Program-made: the position numbers and the translations under genes
The notes under the pieces: model-generated
Databases searched by the model: none
Told to the model about the DNA's origin: nothing
The model's input: only the letters and a program-made list of their open reading frames with translations
From: Octadecabacter arcticus 238
GTDB taxonomy: Bacteria > Pseudomonadota > Alphaproteobacteria > Rhodobacterales > Rhodobacteraceae
Direction of reading: 5' to 3'
Assembly (NCBI RefSeq): GCF_000155735.2
Contig: NC_020908.1
Span: 4,339,501 to 4,403,500, forward strand
DNA length: 64,000 bases
Shown here: in pieces, positions 45,703-55,281 of the stretch
Layout: each line of letters begins with the position of its first letter
Numbering within the stretch: position 1 is the first letter of the stretch

Positions 45703-46706
45703 TGCCCAAAGTCCTCGTGACCGGATCAGCGGGCTTTATCGGCTATCACCTGTGCAAACACCTCCTGGCAGAAGGCTTCGACGTCATCGGGCTTGACGCC
45801 ATGACCGACTACTACGATGTGCGCTTGAAAGAACGGCGGCTGGCCAACCTTCTGCAATCCGGCAGTTTTCGAGCAGTCAATGATCGCTTGGAAGCAGATG
45901 GCGTTCTGATGGACCTCGTCGCGGCTGAAAAGCCTGATTTCATCGTGCATTTGGCGGGTCAGGCTGGCGTGCGTTATTCAATTGATGAACCACGATCCTA
46001 CATTGACGCCAACATCATCGGCACTTTCAATCTGCTCGAAGCGGTGCGTGCGACGCCGGTGAAGCACCTTCTGCTGGCGTCCACGTCGTCCGCCTATGGT
46101 GCCAACACGCAGATGCCATACGCCGAGACAGATAAAGCCGACACGCAGATGTCATTTTATGCCGCGACTAAGAAATCAAACGAGGTGATGGCCCACAGTT
46201 ATGCCCACCTCTACGACATTCCGACGACAATGTTCCGGTTCTTTACGGTCTATGGCCCGTGGGGGCGCCCCGATATGGCGCTGTTCAAGTTCACCAAGGC
46301 CATTCTTAATGGCGATCCGATCGACGTCTACAACCACGGCGACATGAGCCGCGATTTCACCTATGTGACCGACCTCGTGCGCGGAATTCACCTGTTGCTG
46401 GACGCCGTCCCGGAACGATTGGACGACGTGCCGATCGGCGACAGCCTGTCGCCCGTCGCGCCACACAGGATCGTTAACATCGGCAACGGCGAGCCGGTTC
46501 AGTTGATGGACTTCATCGACGCGATTGAAGAAGCACTGGGTCAGCCTGCGACGAAGAACTTCATGGATATGCAGCCCGGCGACGTGCCCGCAACTTGGGC
46601 CGACTGCGCGCTGTTGCAAAAGCTGACCGGCTACACACCAAAGACAGATGTTGTCACTGGCGTAAAAGCCTTCGTCGATTGGTACCGCGACTATTACGAC
46701 GTCTAA
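45699..46706 (+). CDS. lpsL: UDP-glucuronate 4-epimerase
   Basis: The 335-residue extended SDR has VLVTGSAGFIGYHLCKHLLA, DYYDVRLKERRLANL, LAGQAGVRYSIDEP, the active-site Ser and Tyr-Lys in ASTSSAYGAN and SFYAATKKSNE, and FFTVYGPWGRPDMALFKF, all typical of UDP-glucuronate epimerases. It would make UDP-galacturonate from the product of the preceding ugd gene. The gene symbol is by analogy with rhizobial LpsL. It ends the polysaccharide operon, overlapping the convergent flavoprotein gene by four bases. Confidence 0.9.
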   Translation: MMPKVLVTGSAGFIGYHLCKHLLAEGFDVIGLDAMTDYYDVRLKERRLANLLQSGSFRAVNDRLEADGVLMDLVAAEKPDFIVHLAGQAGVRYSIDEPRSYIDANIIGTFNLLEAVRATPVKHLLLASTSSAYGANTQMPYAETDKADTQMSFYAATKKSNEVMAHSYAHLYDIPTTMFRFFTVYGPWGRPDMALFKFTKAILNGDPIDVYNHGDMSRDFTYVTDLVRGIHLLLDAVPERLDDVPIGDSLSPVAPHRIVNIGNGEPVQLMDFIDAIEEALGQPATKNFMDMQPGDVPATWADCALLQKLTGYTPKTDVVTGVKAFVDWYRDYYDV

Positions 46707-47884
46707 GGCTGGGACGTTTGAAGCTGACGTGCGGCGGCAAGTCCCGCATGGCGGCCCGTCGCAAGGCATGCGGTGATCAAATAGCCCCCAGTTGGGGCCT
46801 CCCAATCGAGCATTTCGCCAACGCAATAGACCCCGTTCCGCGACTTCAGCATCAAATCATCCGTCAGCGCATCAAACCGCACACCACCAGCCGTTGAAAT
46901 GGCTTCGTCGATGGGACGTGGACTCATCGGTGGAAATGGCAGAGCTTTGATCGTCTCTGCCAATGAAAGCCCACTATCATGGCCAAATTCGTTCAACAGT
47001 GCGCGTTTTATTGGGTTCAGTTTCAGCGCCTTGCGCAGCGTATTTGCCATGGATTGTTTACCCTTGGGATCGCGCAGTTTCGCAGTGATGTCCGCAACCG
47101 ACATGTCTGGCAAAAGATCCAACACCAACGATGCGCCGTCACGGATCGCGGCGGACACTGTGTAGATACCGCCGCCCTCAATCCCCTTGGAGGAAACCAC
47201 GAACTCACCCCGTGAGGTCAAGTCGCCCGCCCGCATCTCACACCCCTTCACAGCGGCGCCGAAATGCTGCGTCATATGATCAGACCATGGGACGGTGAAT
47301 CCTACGTTAGCAGGTTGGAACGGTGCGACAGCATCCAGTAAATGCCCTGCCCATTGCCCGTCCGACCCCAACCGTTTCCAGCTGGCACCGCCCATCGCGA
47401 GGATCGTGGTTTTCGCAGAAATCGTCGCCGGACCATCCGGTGTATCAAACGTTGCCACATCACCGGTGTCATCTTTGGTCCAACCGGTCCAGCGCCAACG
47501 CGTTTGGATGGTGACGCCCTGCTCGGTCAACCGCGCGAGACATGCGCGCAGCAGTGGCGAGGACTTCATCTTCGTTGGGAACACGCGGCCTGTGGTGCCG
47601 GTAAAGACCGTTTGACCCAAACCTTCCGCCCACGCGCTTACGTCGTCTGGGCCGAACGCCGATAGGATCGGCTTCAAGATCGCCTTCGATTCGCCATAGG
47701 CCGTTTGGAAGGTCCCGAAATCTTCAGCCTTTGTGAGGTTCAGGCCAGACTTTCCAGCCATCAGAAACTTGCGCCCCACGGTCGGCATCGCATCAGTGAT
47801 GGTCACACTATGCCCCGCCGCTGAAAGCACTTCTGCGGCCATCAGTCCTGCCGGACCACCACCGATAATCAGGGCATCAATCAT
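46703..47884 (-). CDS. HI0933-family flavoprotein (TIGR03862 type)
   Basis: The 393-residue protein starts with the FAD motif ALIIGGGPAGLMAAEVLSAA, followed by VGRKFLMAGKSGLNLTKAED, the hallmark of the HI0933/BaiN flavoprotein family. It ends with GVYCVGEMLDWEAPTGGYLI. Family members are oxidoreductases of mostly unknown substrate. Its start overlaps the stop of the MscS channel gene by four bases, so the two are co-transcribed. Confidence 0.88.
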   Translation of the reverse strand: MIDALIIGGGPAGLMAAEVLSAAGHSVTITDAMPTVGRKFLMAGKSGLNLTKAEDFGTFQTAYGESKAILKPILSAFGPDDVSAWAEGLGQTVFTGTTGRVFPTKMKSSPLLRACLARLTEQGVTIQTRWRWTGWTKDDTGDVATFDTPDGPATISAKTTILAMGGASWKRLGSDGQWAGHLLDAVAPFQPANVGFTVPWSDHMTQHFGAAVKGCEMRAGDLTSRGEFVVSSKGIEGGGIYTVSAAIRDGASLVLDLLPDMSVADITAKLRDPKGKQSMANTLRKALKLNPIKRALLNEFGHDSGLSLAETIKALPFPPMSPRPIDEAISTAGGVRFDALTDDLMLKSRNGVYCVGEMLDWEAPTGGYLITACLATGRHAGLAAARQLQTSQP

Positions 47885-49194
47885 TCGCTTACTCCTGCGG
47901 GAAAACCGCCTTTGATTTCGACAACTCGTTGCGGAAACGGAATTTCGATGCCAGCGTTCTTAAGCGCATTCCAGACCGCAAATCGCACGTGGCTTCGGTA
48001 TTTGAAGCGTCCATCATCAATGCCACTTACCCAGAATTCAACTATAAAATCAATGCCATTATCGCCAAACCCATCCAGTTCAATGTCTGGCGGCATCAGC
48101 GCGTCGAGCACGAAATCCAAGGCTGCGACAGCGGGCAAAGCAATGCCAGTCACTGTGTTGATATCGGTGTCGTAGCTAACAGAAAAGGCCACATCATAAC
48201 GGTTCGCAGACCCGGAATCCGAATAGTTGATGACCCGTGTCACAATGAAATCTTCGTTGGGAACGACGATCCATTTGCCGTCATATGTTTCAAGAATGGC
48301 CGCGCGGGCTGTCATTTTTACAATGGTGCCCGCCTCTCCTCCGTCGAGTTCGACGTAATCCCCGACAGTCGCTTGCCCTTCAAGCAGTAGGATCACGCCA
48401 GATACGAAATTCGACGCGATTTTCTGCAGGCCAAAACCGATACCAACACCCAACGCTCCTGTCAGAACCGCCAGCGATGTGAGGGGAACACCCGCGATAT
48501 TCATCACAACCAAGAAAGCTACTCCAAAAATCGCAATCTCGGTCGCTTTGACGGCCAGTTGCTGGGTCGCTGGGCGCATTTCCTGTTTGCTAATAATTGA
48601 CGTGCTTTGATCGTTGGACCAACGCCCCAGCCAGAACATGATCGTCGCCACCACAAGAAACCGCAGCAGACCCAGAAGCGAAAACGACATATTGCCGAGC
48701 GGAATGATTGTCGCTCCAAGCCAAAACAGAACCGGATCAAGAAACCCCAGCGCATAAATTGCCGCCATCGGGATCAAAACGGTTCTTCCGATCAGTTTCA
48801 ACAGTGTATCGCTCAGCATATCGCGCACGAAAGCGCGTACCGCGAGGAACAAGAACACGCGCTTGCCGAACGCGATAACCTCGCCCGATCCAAAAATGGA
48901 CCGCGTGATCTGTTCGCCAATCGCCGTTAGACCGAACGCCAACAATGGCAACAACAACGGCATGAACACCAAAATAAAGCGGCGGGCATGTGACAGCATC
49001 GAAAAGTTGTCCTGCGCCGGCGTCAACAATTTCGTCAGCCGTGGGTTCAGCTTGCGCGTAATGAATACCGCGACAAGATACGCACCGACCAACAGCGCAA
49101 ATTGTACCCAATTCGCCGGATTGATAAGCCAAACAAACGCGACCTCATAAGCAGTGGCGATATAACCAAGGGTGGTGTTCAAAAGGTCATTCAT
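47881..49194 (-). CDS. MscS-family mechanosensitive channel
   Basis: The 437-residue protein has several N-terminal membrane helices. The MscS core includes the pore-lining helix region (LTSLAVLTGALGVGIGFGLQ), the QKIASNFVSGVILLLEG signature and a cytoplasmic beta domain (ATVGDYVELDGGEAGTIVKM, YDGKWIVVPNEDFI). Such channels open on osmotic downshock. It is longer than E. coli MscS because of additional N-terminal helices. First gene of a pair with the flavoprotein. Confidence 0.92.
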   Translation of the reverse strand: MNDLLNTTLGYIATAYEVAFVWLINPANWVQFALLVGAYLVAVFITRKLNPRLTKLLTPAQDNFSMLSHARRFILVFMPLLLPLLAFGLTAIGEQITRSIFGSGEVIAFGKRVFLFLAVRAFVRDMLSDTLLKLIGRTVLIPMAAIYALGFLDPVLFWLGATIIPLGNMSFSLLGLLRFLVVATIMFWLGRWSNDQSTSIISKQEMRPATQQLAVKATEIAIFGVAFLVVMNIAGVPLTSLAVLTGALGVGIGFGLQKIASNFVSGVILLLEGQATVGDYVELDGGEAGTIVKMTARAAILETYDGKWIVVPNEDFIVTRVINYSDSGSANRYDVAFSVSYDTDINTVTGIALPAVAALDFVLDALMPPDIELDGFGDNGIDFIVEFWVSGIDDGRFKYRSHVRFAVWNALKNAGIEIPFPQRVVEIKGGFPAGVSE

Positions 49195-49252
49195 ACCGCC
49201 CTTTACACCACGTTTAGCCCTATGAAAACTGGCACTTCGAAAACGGCTCAGT

Positions 49253-49858
49253 TCAACCTATGAGCGCTTTGATCGCCGTAACCTGTGCCGGATCGGCTGC
49301 GCGGGCGGGGGCAGTCAGTATTTCGACATCGGACGTCAAATCAGTAGCGCTGACTTGGTCCAGAAGACCAAGGGCCAGCGCCTCATCCACCGTGATCCGC
49401 GCCCCAGTCAGCAGGATGCGCTTGGCGGCTGATGGACCGACAAGGTCGCGCAGGCGTGCAGGGTCAGACGGCTGTGGTAGCACACCCATTTTAATGACTG
49501 GGTAAAAGAACTTGGCGGTTGGCACAGCAATGCGTAGATCGCACGCCAAAACCATGCCCAGCGCCCCACCCGCACACGACCCGTTCATCGCCGCGACGCT
49601 GAGGCCCGTGAAATTCACCACGGCAGACGACAGGCGTTCCCATTCCGGCGATGTCGCGAGGGTGCCGCCCCGCACATCGTCAAGGTCCGCTCCGGCGCTG
49701 AACACTTTGCCAGCACCCGTCAAAACCAGCACCCGGGCATCCGTTTCGGCGATGATGTCAGCCAGTTCAGCCAACATCGCTTCGGTAAGCGCGTTGGCTT
49801 TGTCTGGGCGGTTGATCGTCAGGGTCAGCTGGCCGTCGATCGTATCAGAAGTGATCAT
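49253..49858 (-). CDS. Enoyl-CoA hydratase/isomerase family protein
   Basis: This 201-residue crotonase-fold protein contains the GKVFSAGADLDD oxyanion-hole segment and NGSCAGGALGMVLACDLRIA, then FFYPVIKMGVLPQ. It lacks the long C-terminal helical part of full-length enoyl-CoA hydratases (about 255 residues), and the Glu in the second active-site loop is not obvious. It may act on another CoA ester. It follows the SDR gene with a four-base overlap. Confidence 0.83.
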   Translation of the reverse strand: MITSDTIDGQLTLTINRPDKANALTEAMLAELADIIAETDARVLVLTGAGKVFSAGADLDDVRGGTLATSPEWERLSSAVVNFTGLSVAAMNGSCAGGALGMVLACDLRIAVPTAKFFYPVIKMGVLPQPSDPARLRDLVGPSAAKRILLTGARITVDEALALGLLDQVSATDLTSDVEILTAPARAADPAQVTAIKALIG

Positions 49859-50604
49859 ATCAGGCCAACACGTTTGCGAATGTCGTCTTCGCGCAAAGAA
49901 ACATCAGTGCCGCAGAATTCATCCGCATCGGCGCTACACATCCAGACAAGCGTTTGCGCAGGCCATTCGGGGGGGATGTGGTCGGACCATTCAAGTTGGC
50001 TCACGGGGTTGATGCCGGACGCCTTAATCTCGCGCTGCATGTCAGTCGCGACGGTACCGGGGGACAGTCCCATGATGCGCAGACCCTTTTCGCGGGCTTC
50101 TTTGTCAGCACACCGCGTCAACATATAGGCTCCGGCTTTGGATGCACAGTACGCCGACCAAGCCTCAACTGGGCCATGCGCTGCGCCGGATGAAACTGTA
50201 ATAATGGTGCCTTGGCCGCGCTTGATCATTTCGGGCATGGCTGCACGCATTCCGTTGAACACGCCTTTCAGGTTCACGTCGATGGTTTTGCCCCAAACGT
50301 CGGGATCGGCGTCGGCCAGATGACTGATCGGGTCCAGTGACCCCGCATTGCCGATAAAAATATCTAGCGGTCCAAACGCATCTTCGGTCTTTGCAACAGC
50401 CGCCACAACATCGCCAAACGACGACACATCGCACGAAATTGCGATGGCGTTGGGGCCAATATCTGCTGCCAATTTCTCAATCTGCGCTGTTGATCGCGCC
50501 ACCAAGGCCACCTTTGCCCCCGCGTCGGCGAAAGCCCGCGCACTGGCAGCCCCAATGCCTCGACTGGCCCCTGTTATCAAAACAACCTTGTCTTTCATAT
50601 ACAT
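49855..50604 (-). CDS. Short-chain dehydrogenase/reductase
   Basis: The 249-residue SDR has the NAD(P) motif VVLITGASRGIGAASARAF, the NAG motif (IGNAGSLDP), the catalytic Ser in VSSGAAHGPV and the Tyr-Lys in AYCASKAGAYML. It reduces or oxidises a small alcohol/ketone of unknown identity. An ATG at 50604 with AAAGGG upstream is chosen; a second ATG two codons later is possible. It is coupled to the enoyl-CoA hydratase gene, which suggests CoA-ester or fatty-acid-like metabolism. Confidence 0.88.
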   Translation of the reverse strand: MYMKDKVVLITGASRGIGAASARAFADAGAKVALVARSTAQIEKLAADIGPNAIAISCDVSSFGDVVAAVAKTEDAFGPLDIFIGNAGSLDPISHLADADPDVWGKTIDVNLKGVFNGMRAAMPEMIKRGQGTIITVSSGAAHGPVEAWSAYCASKAGAYMLTRCADKEAREKGLRIMGLSPGTVATDMQREIKASGINPVSQLEWSDHIPPEWPAQTLVWMCSADADEFCGTDVSLREDDIRKRVGLI

Positions 50605-50730
50605 CTGTCGCCCTTTCAAAAAACTGCACGTTTGGGGCAAGTCTGCTGCACTCCGTCACGTTTTCCTGACCTTGACCCGCGCGCGAAGACTTGAAAAGCT
50701 CTGTCTAGTAATTTTAAGCAGGAGGTTATC

Positions 50731-52242
50731 GTGAAAAGCATTCGTCATTCAGCCATTATCGCCGCCATATTGTGCGGCACGACCGCATACGCCGATGTCA
50801 CGGCCCAACAGGTTTGGGATAATTGGACCGACCAAATGGCCGTCTATGGACAAGGATTCACAACCGGCGGCGAAGACATGTCAGGCGGCACGCTGACAGT
50901 TTCCGACGTGAAAATTGAAATGTCGGATGAGGAAGCATCCATAGTGGCCGCCCTCGGCGATATCGCCCTGACCGAAAACGGTGACGGCACAGTGAACATC
51001 ACGATGGGCACCAGCTACCCGATCACGGTCGATCTCACGCCTGAATACGGCGATCCAGCAACAGTGAATGTGACAGTGTCGCAATCGGACATGGTTTTGA
51101 AAGTGTCCGGCGTTCCCGACGCTATGATCTATGATGTCACCGCCGACAGCTACGGGATGCGCGTCGACAGCATTGAGGGCGGTCAGTCGATGGACGTTGA
51201 AGTCGTGGATCTTGCGATTGCCATGCTTGATCTGTCCGGCACCTATTCAGTAAGCCAAGATACGCTGACCCACATTGCCTATGCGTTCAACGTCGGGGCC
51301 TTGGATATCGACGCACATTTCAACGAAATCGACGGCGGCGGCGTCATCAAGGCCAATGGCGATATCGCCGACCTTGCGATGTTTGCCAACATTGTCACCC
51401 CGATCGACATGGACTTTGACGCGGAAATGCCGCCCTTCGTTGACGGACTGGCAATGGAGGGTGGCTATTCCTTCGGTGAAACCGCTTATTCTTTTGACTT
51501 TGATGTCGCAGACGACGCCGGTTCGGGCGCTGCGACCATCGAGGGTGGCGGCCTTGAATTTTCAATCGATGTCGACGGGGCGGCCTATCGCGGTGAATCC
51601 CGCGGTATCGACGTCAGCCTGTCGATTCCCAACGAAATCCCGTTCCCGCTTCAGGCGTCGTTGGCCAAATACGGCTTTGAATTCTTGATCCCGCTGAGCC
51701 AAGGCGAAGATGGCCCACGCGACGCACGCTTGGCCTTTAATCTAACTGACTTCGCTATCAGTGAAACATTGTGGAATATCGTCGATCCAGCGGAATTTAT
51801 GCCGCGTGATCCGCTGACAGTCGCACTTGCGGTTGATGCACAGGTCACGCCGTTCTTTGATTTCCTCGACCCTGCCCAGCAGGAAGCTGCCATGATGTCC
51901 GACATTCCCGGTGAAGTGAAAGGCGTTCAAATTACCGAGCTGACCGTACGCGGCGCGGGTGCCGAAATTACAGGCGACGGTGCGTTCACATTCGACAACA
52001 CAGATCTCCAAACCTTCGATGGTTTTCCCCGCCCCGAAGGTCAGGCAAACTTTGCCATCAATGGCGTCAATGGGTTGGTGGACAAATTGATCCAGATGGG
52101 TCTCATTCCAGAAGATCAGGCGATGATGCCACGGATGATGTTGGGCATGTTTGCGACACCTGTTGGCGATGACATGCTGACATCAACGATTGAGGTTAAC
52201 GCCGAAGGTCACGTTCTCGCCAATGGGCAACGGCTTCGCTAG
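50731..52242 (+). CDS. DUF2125 protein, first tandem copy
   Basis: The 503-residue protein has a signal peptide (HSAIIAAILCGTTAYA) and the long DUF2125 domain of beta-rich envelope proteins. Starts at a GTG with GGAGG upstream. The C-terminal 40 residues (MMPRMMLGMFATPVGDDMLT through EGHVLANGQRLR) are nearly the same as in the next gene, whereas the N-terminal halves differ. Function is unknown; the secretion signal and the AsmA/YdgA-like style suggest a periplasmic or membrane-associated role. Confidence 0.85.
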   Translation: MKSIRHSAIIAAILCGTTAYADVTAQQVWDNWTDQMAVYGQGFTTGGEDMSGGTLTVSDVKIEMSDEEASIVAALGDIALTENGDGTVNITMGTSYPITVDLTPEYGDPATVNVTVSQSDMVLKVSGVPDAMIYDVTADSYGMRVDSIEGGQSMDVEVVDLAIAMLDLSGTYSVSQDTLTHIAYAFNVGALDIDAHFNEIDGGGVIKANGDIADLAMFANIVTPIDMDFDAEMPPFVDGLAMEGGYSFGETAYSFDFDVADDAGSGAATIEGGGLEFSIDVDGAAYRGESRGIDVSLSIPNEIPFPLQASLAKYGFEFLIPLSQGEDGPRDARLAFNLTDFAISETLWNIVDPAEFMPRDPLTVALAVDAQVTPFFDFLDPAQQEAAMMSDIPGEVKGVQITELTVRGAGAEITGDGAFTFDNTDLQTFDGFPRPEGQANFAINGVNGLVDKLIQMGLIPEDQAMMPRMMLGMFATPVGDDMLTSTIEVNAEGHVLANGQRLR

Positions 52243-52313
52243 AGCTACATAATAAGAAGTCTTTCGCGGCGTCCGAATCGTTCGGGCGCCGCACATCCGT
52301 TAGGAGACAGCCT

Positions 52314-53816
52314 ATGACGTACCGCTTGGCGACGAGTTTCATCGCCCTCTCCACCGCCCTCGCAGCACCCGCTTTGGCCGATGTTAATGCCGCTGATGTT
52401 TGGTCCAACCAACAGGCACTTTATGGCGCAATCGGTGCAACATTGAGCGGCGATATCTCCGGCGACCAGCTGAACAATCCAGAGATCAACGTGATCCTGC
52501 CGCAAGGCGTCGCCAGCTTTCAGATCAAGACCGATAGCGTCATGATGACTGAAAACAGCAATGGCACGGTCACGATCAGTTACCCCTCCCCTATGTCAAT
52601 TTCGGTTGCAGGCGGCGCACCGGGTAAAGGCAGCTTCAGCGCCACGGCTAAGATGACCCATGATGGTTACACTGTCACGGCGTCCGGTGAACAGGGTGAC
52701 ATTTCCTACGAAAGCAACGGCCAAAACATTCAGATCGTGATCGGTGACATTTCCGTTGATGACGCCACGGTTGAGGACATGAAGGTTGAGGGATTGATGA
52801 CCCTAACGGACTGGACGGGCACCACGCGCGTCACAGAAGGCAACTTGATTACCTACACCGCTGCTTCACAGGTTGGCACCACGAATGTTGATTTCACCGT
52901 CAGTGGCGACAACGTCTCGTCTCGGACCACGCAAACAACTTTGCCGATAACATCTGCCATCGAAGCGACGCTGCCTGTGGGTGGGTCTGATGTGATGAAC
53001 CTGTCTGCGGCATTGCGTGACGGGCTATCTGTCGCGTTGCAAAGCACTGGTGAAGGCAGTTCATCCAGTGCCGTGACGATGCAGGATGGTGAACTGCTGA
53101 GCAATCAGAATACATCGACTGGTCCGCAGGTCTTCGATTTGAGATTCAACGAAGATGGCCTCGCAATGAGCGGCGACTCGTCGGAATTTGCCGTGGTAGT
53201 GAACAACCCCATGATGTTTCCAGGCGATCTGGAATTTGGCATCGACGCGATCAGTTTGGATTATGACGTGCCGCTGAACGCATCGGATGCTCCGCAAGAT
53301 TTCCGCGTCGCGACGGGCTTGTCCGGCATCACCATTGGCGATGCGATCTGGAACATGTTTGACCCGTCATCCCAGTTGCCCCGCGATCCGGCTGAAATTT
53401 CGTTCGACGTCACAGGCATGGGCACCAACGGCATGGACCTGCTGGATTTTGCAGCCTTGTCGCAATTGTTCGGCCCGCCACCAATCCAGATCGATGAGAT
53501 GACGATCGAAAACCTGCGAATTGCAGCCGTCGGCACCGAGGCGACTGCAACAGGTGCCATGACGTTTGATTGGACCGACTTTCTGACAATTCGAGGCATC
53601 GCCCGTCCCGAAGGCGCGGTCACTGTAAACCTGAATGGTGCCAACGCGCTGATGGATACGCTCGTCGCAATGGGTCTGATCCCCGAAGGCGACCTGATGA
53701 TGCCCCGCATGATGATGGGCATGTTCGCCACAACTGTCGGTGACGACATGCTGGAAAGCGTGATTGAAGTGAACAGCGAAGGTCATGTGTTGGCGAACGG
53801 CCAGCGCCTGCGATAA
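52314..53816 (+). CDS. DUF2125 protein, second tandem copy
   Basis: A 500-residue paralogue of the preceding gene: signal peptide (ATSFIALSTALAAPALA), then the DUF2125 domain with WNMFDPSSQLPRDPAEISFD, matching WNIVDPAEFMPRDPLTVALA in the first copy. The C-terminus EVNSEGHVLANGQRLR is shared. The spacer of 71 bases contains an inverted repeat (GCGGCGTCCG / CGGGCGCCGC, 52267-52292) that could end the first transcript. A good GGAG site precedes the ATG. Confidence 0.85.
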   Translation: MTYRLATSFIALSTALAAPALADVNAADVWSNQQALYGAIGATLSGDISGDQLNNPEINVILPQGVASFQIKTDSVMMTENSNGTVTISYPSPMSISVAGGAPGKGSFSATAKMTHDGYTVTASGEQGDISYESNGQNIQIVIGDISVDDATVEDMKVEGLMTLTDWTGTTRVTEGNLITYTAASQVGTTNVDFTVSGDNVSSRTTQTTLPITSAIEATLPVGGSDVMNLSAALRDGLSVALQSTGEGSSSSAVTMQDGELLSNQNTSTGPQVFDLRFNEDGLAMSGDSSEFAVVVNNPMMFPGDLEFGIDAISLDYDVPLNASDAPQDFRVATGLSGITIGDAIWNMFDPSSQLPRDPAEISFDVTGMGTNGMDLLDFAALSQLFGPPPIQIDEMTIENLRIAAVGTEATATGAMTFDWTDFLTIRGIARPEGAVTVNLNGANALMDTLVAMGLIPEGDLMMPRMMMGMFATTVGDDMLESVIEVNSEGHVLANGQRLR

Positions 53817-53934
53817 CCGACGTATGGGGCGGCTCGCACTTGCAGGCTGCCCAAACTGTGACTACCTCAACTACGTGGCAAACTTGCCTACGCCAGAAAT
53901 GCGTCGACTGAATGTGGCGACCAAAGGAACTCCA

Positions 53935-55281
53935 ATGACAAAGTCGCTCGACGATCTGACCCACCAATTGATTGATGCCGCCAAAGCCGCAGGTGCTGAT
54001 AGTGCTGACGCCGTTGCCGTCGCTGGCACGTCTGTGTCCATTGATGTGCGCAACTCGGTGCTGGAACAGGCCGAACGATCCGAAGCGACGGACATCGGAT
54101 TGCGCATTTTCGTGGGCCGCAGATCGGCCAATGTTTCCGCATCCGACACGTCAGACCGCACCATCGAAGAAATGGCCGCGCGCGCTGTAGCTATGGCGAA
54201 CGAGGCCCCCGAAGACCCATACGCTGGGATCGCGGACGTGGCGCAATTGGCCACGGATATTGATCCCGCACGACTGGATTTGGTCGACGACGGGCCAGAA
54301 CCCGATCCAGCTTGGCTGGAAGAACAGGCACGCACCGCAGAGGCCGCGGCGAAAGGTGTTGAGGGCGTTGCACAAGTCCAGTCAACATCTGCTGGATATG
54401 GGCGTCGTCAGGTGCATCTTGCGGCGACGAACGGTTTTTCCGGCGGCTACGAAAGCACCGGCCATTCGCTGAGTTCGGTTGCCATTTCCGGCACTGGCAC
54501 GGGGATGGAGCGCGATTATGACTACGACAGCCGCATTCATCTTTCTGATATGCGCGACGCCGCTGAAATTGGCCGCATCGCGGGCGAACGCGCCGTCGCG
54601 CGGCGCGGTGGACGCAAGCCCCAAACTGGCACCTATCCTGTCCTGTTTGATGAACGCATCGCAAGCTCACTGATCGGGCATCTTTTGTCCGCCAGCAATG
54701 GTGCGATGATAGCACGCGGATCATCTTGGCTGCGCGACAACTTGGGCGAACGTGTTTTGCCCGAAGGCATTGACCTGATCGAAACCCCGCACCGTGCCCG
54801 CGTTTCCGGATCGCGGCTGTTTGACGGCGAAGGGCTGCCAACGTCCGAGCGTAAAATCATTGAAGACGGGGTGCTGACGGGCTGGACTCTCGACCTCGCT
54901 ACGGCACGCAAACTGGGACTTCACAGCACCGGTAGCGCGTCTCGCGGTACATCTGGCCCACCATCACCATCTGTGTCGCACGTGACGCTGACGCAAGGCA
55001 CGCAAAGTCCTGCACAGATGATCAGCGATATGGGCACCGGCCTGCTGGTCACGTCCATGATCGGATCCACCATCAACGCTAACACAGGCGATTATTCGCG
55101 CGGCGCGTCAGGCTTCTGGATCGAAAACGGTGAAATCGCCTATCCCGTCAATGAATGCACAGTTGCGGGCAATCTGCACGACATGCTGGCGCGGATCATC
55201 CCTGCCAACGATGCCCGCACGCACATCAGCCGCGTCATCCCGAGCTTGATGATCGACAGAATGACGCTTGCTGGTGCCTAA
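53935..55281 (+). CDS. tldE: TldE/PmbA-family metalloprotease subunit
   Basis: The 448-residue protein matches PmbA (TldE): SVLEQAERSEATDIGLRIFV in the N-terminal domain and the C-terminal TGSASRGTSGPPSPSVSHVT, LLVTSMIGSTINANTGDYSR and GFWIENGEIAYPVNECTVAG, typical of the family. TldE lacks the metal motif and works with TldD, which is not in this window. The start is the ATG at 53935 after AAAGGAAC, 50 codons inside the longer frame. It begins the run tldE-cysQ-DUF4170-waaA-lpxK. Confidence 0.92.
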   Translation: MTKSLDDLTHQLIDAAKAAGADSADAVAVAGTSVSIDVRNSVLEQAERSEATDIGLRIFVGRRSANVSASDTSDRTIEEMAARAVAMANEAPEDPYAGIADVAQLATDIDPARLDLVDDGPEPDPAWLEEQARTAEAAAKGVEGVAQVQSTSAGYGRRQVHLAATNGFSGGYESTGHSLSSVAISGTGTGMERDYDYDSRIHLSDMRDAAEIGRIAGERAVARRGGRKPQTGTYPVLFDERIASSLIGHLLSASNGAMIARGSSWLRDNLGERVLPEGIDLIETPHRARVSGSRLFDGEGLPTSERKIIEDGVLTGWTLDLATARKLGLHSTGSASRGTSGPPSPSVSHVTLTQGTQSPAQMISDMGTGLLVTSMIGSTINANTGDYSRGASGFWIENGEIAYPVNECTVAGNLHDMLARIIPANDARTHISRVIPSLMIDRMTLAGA

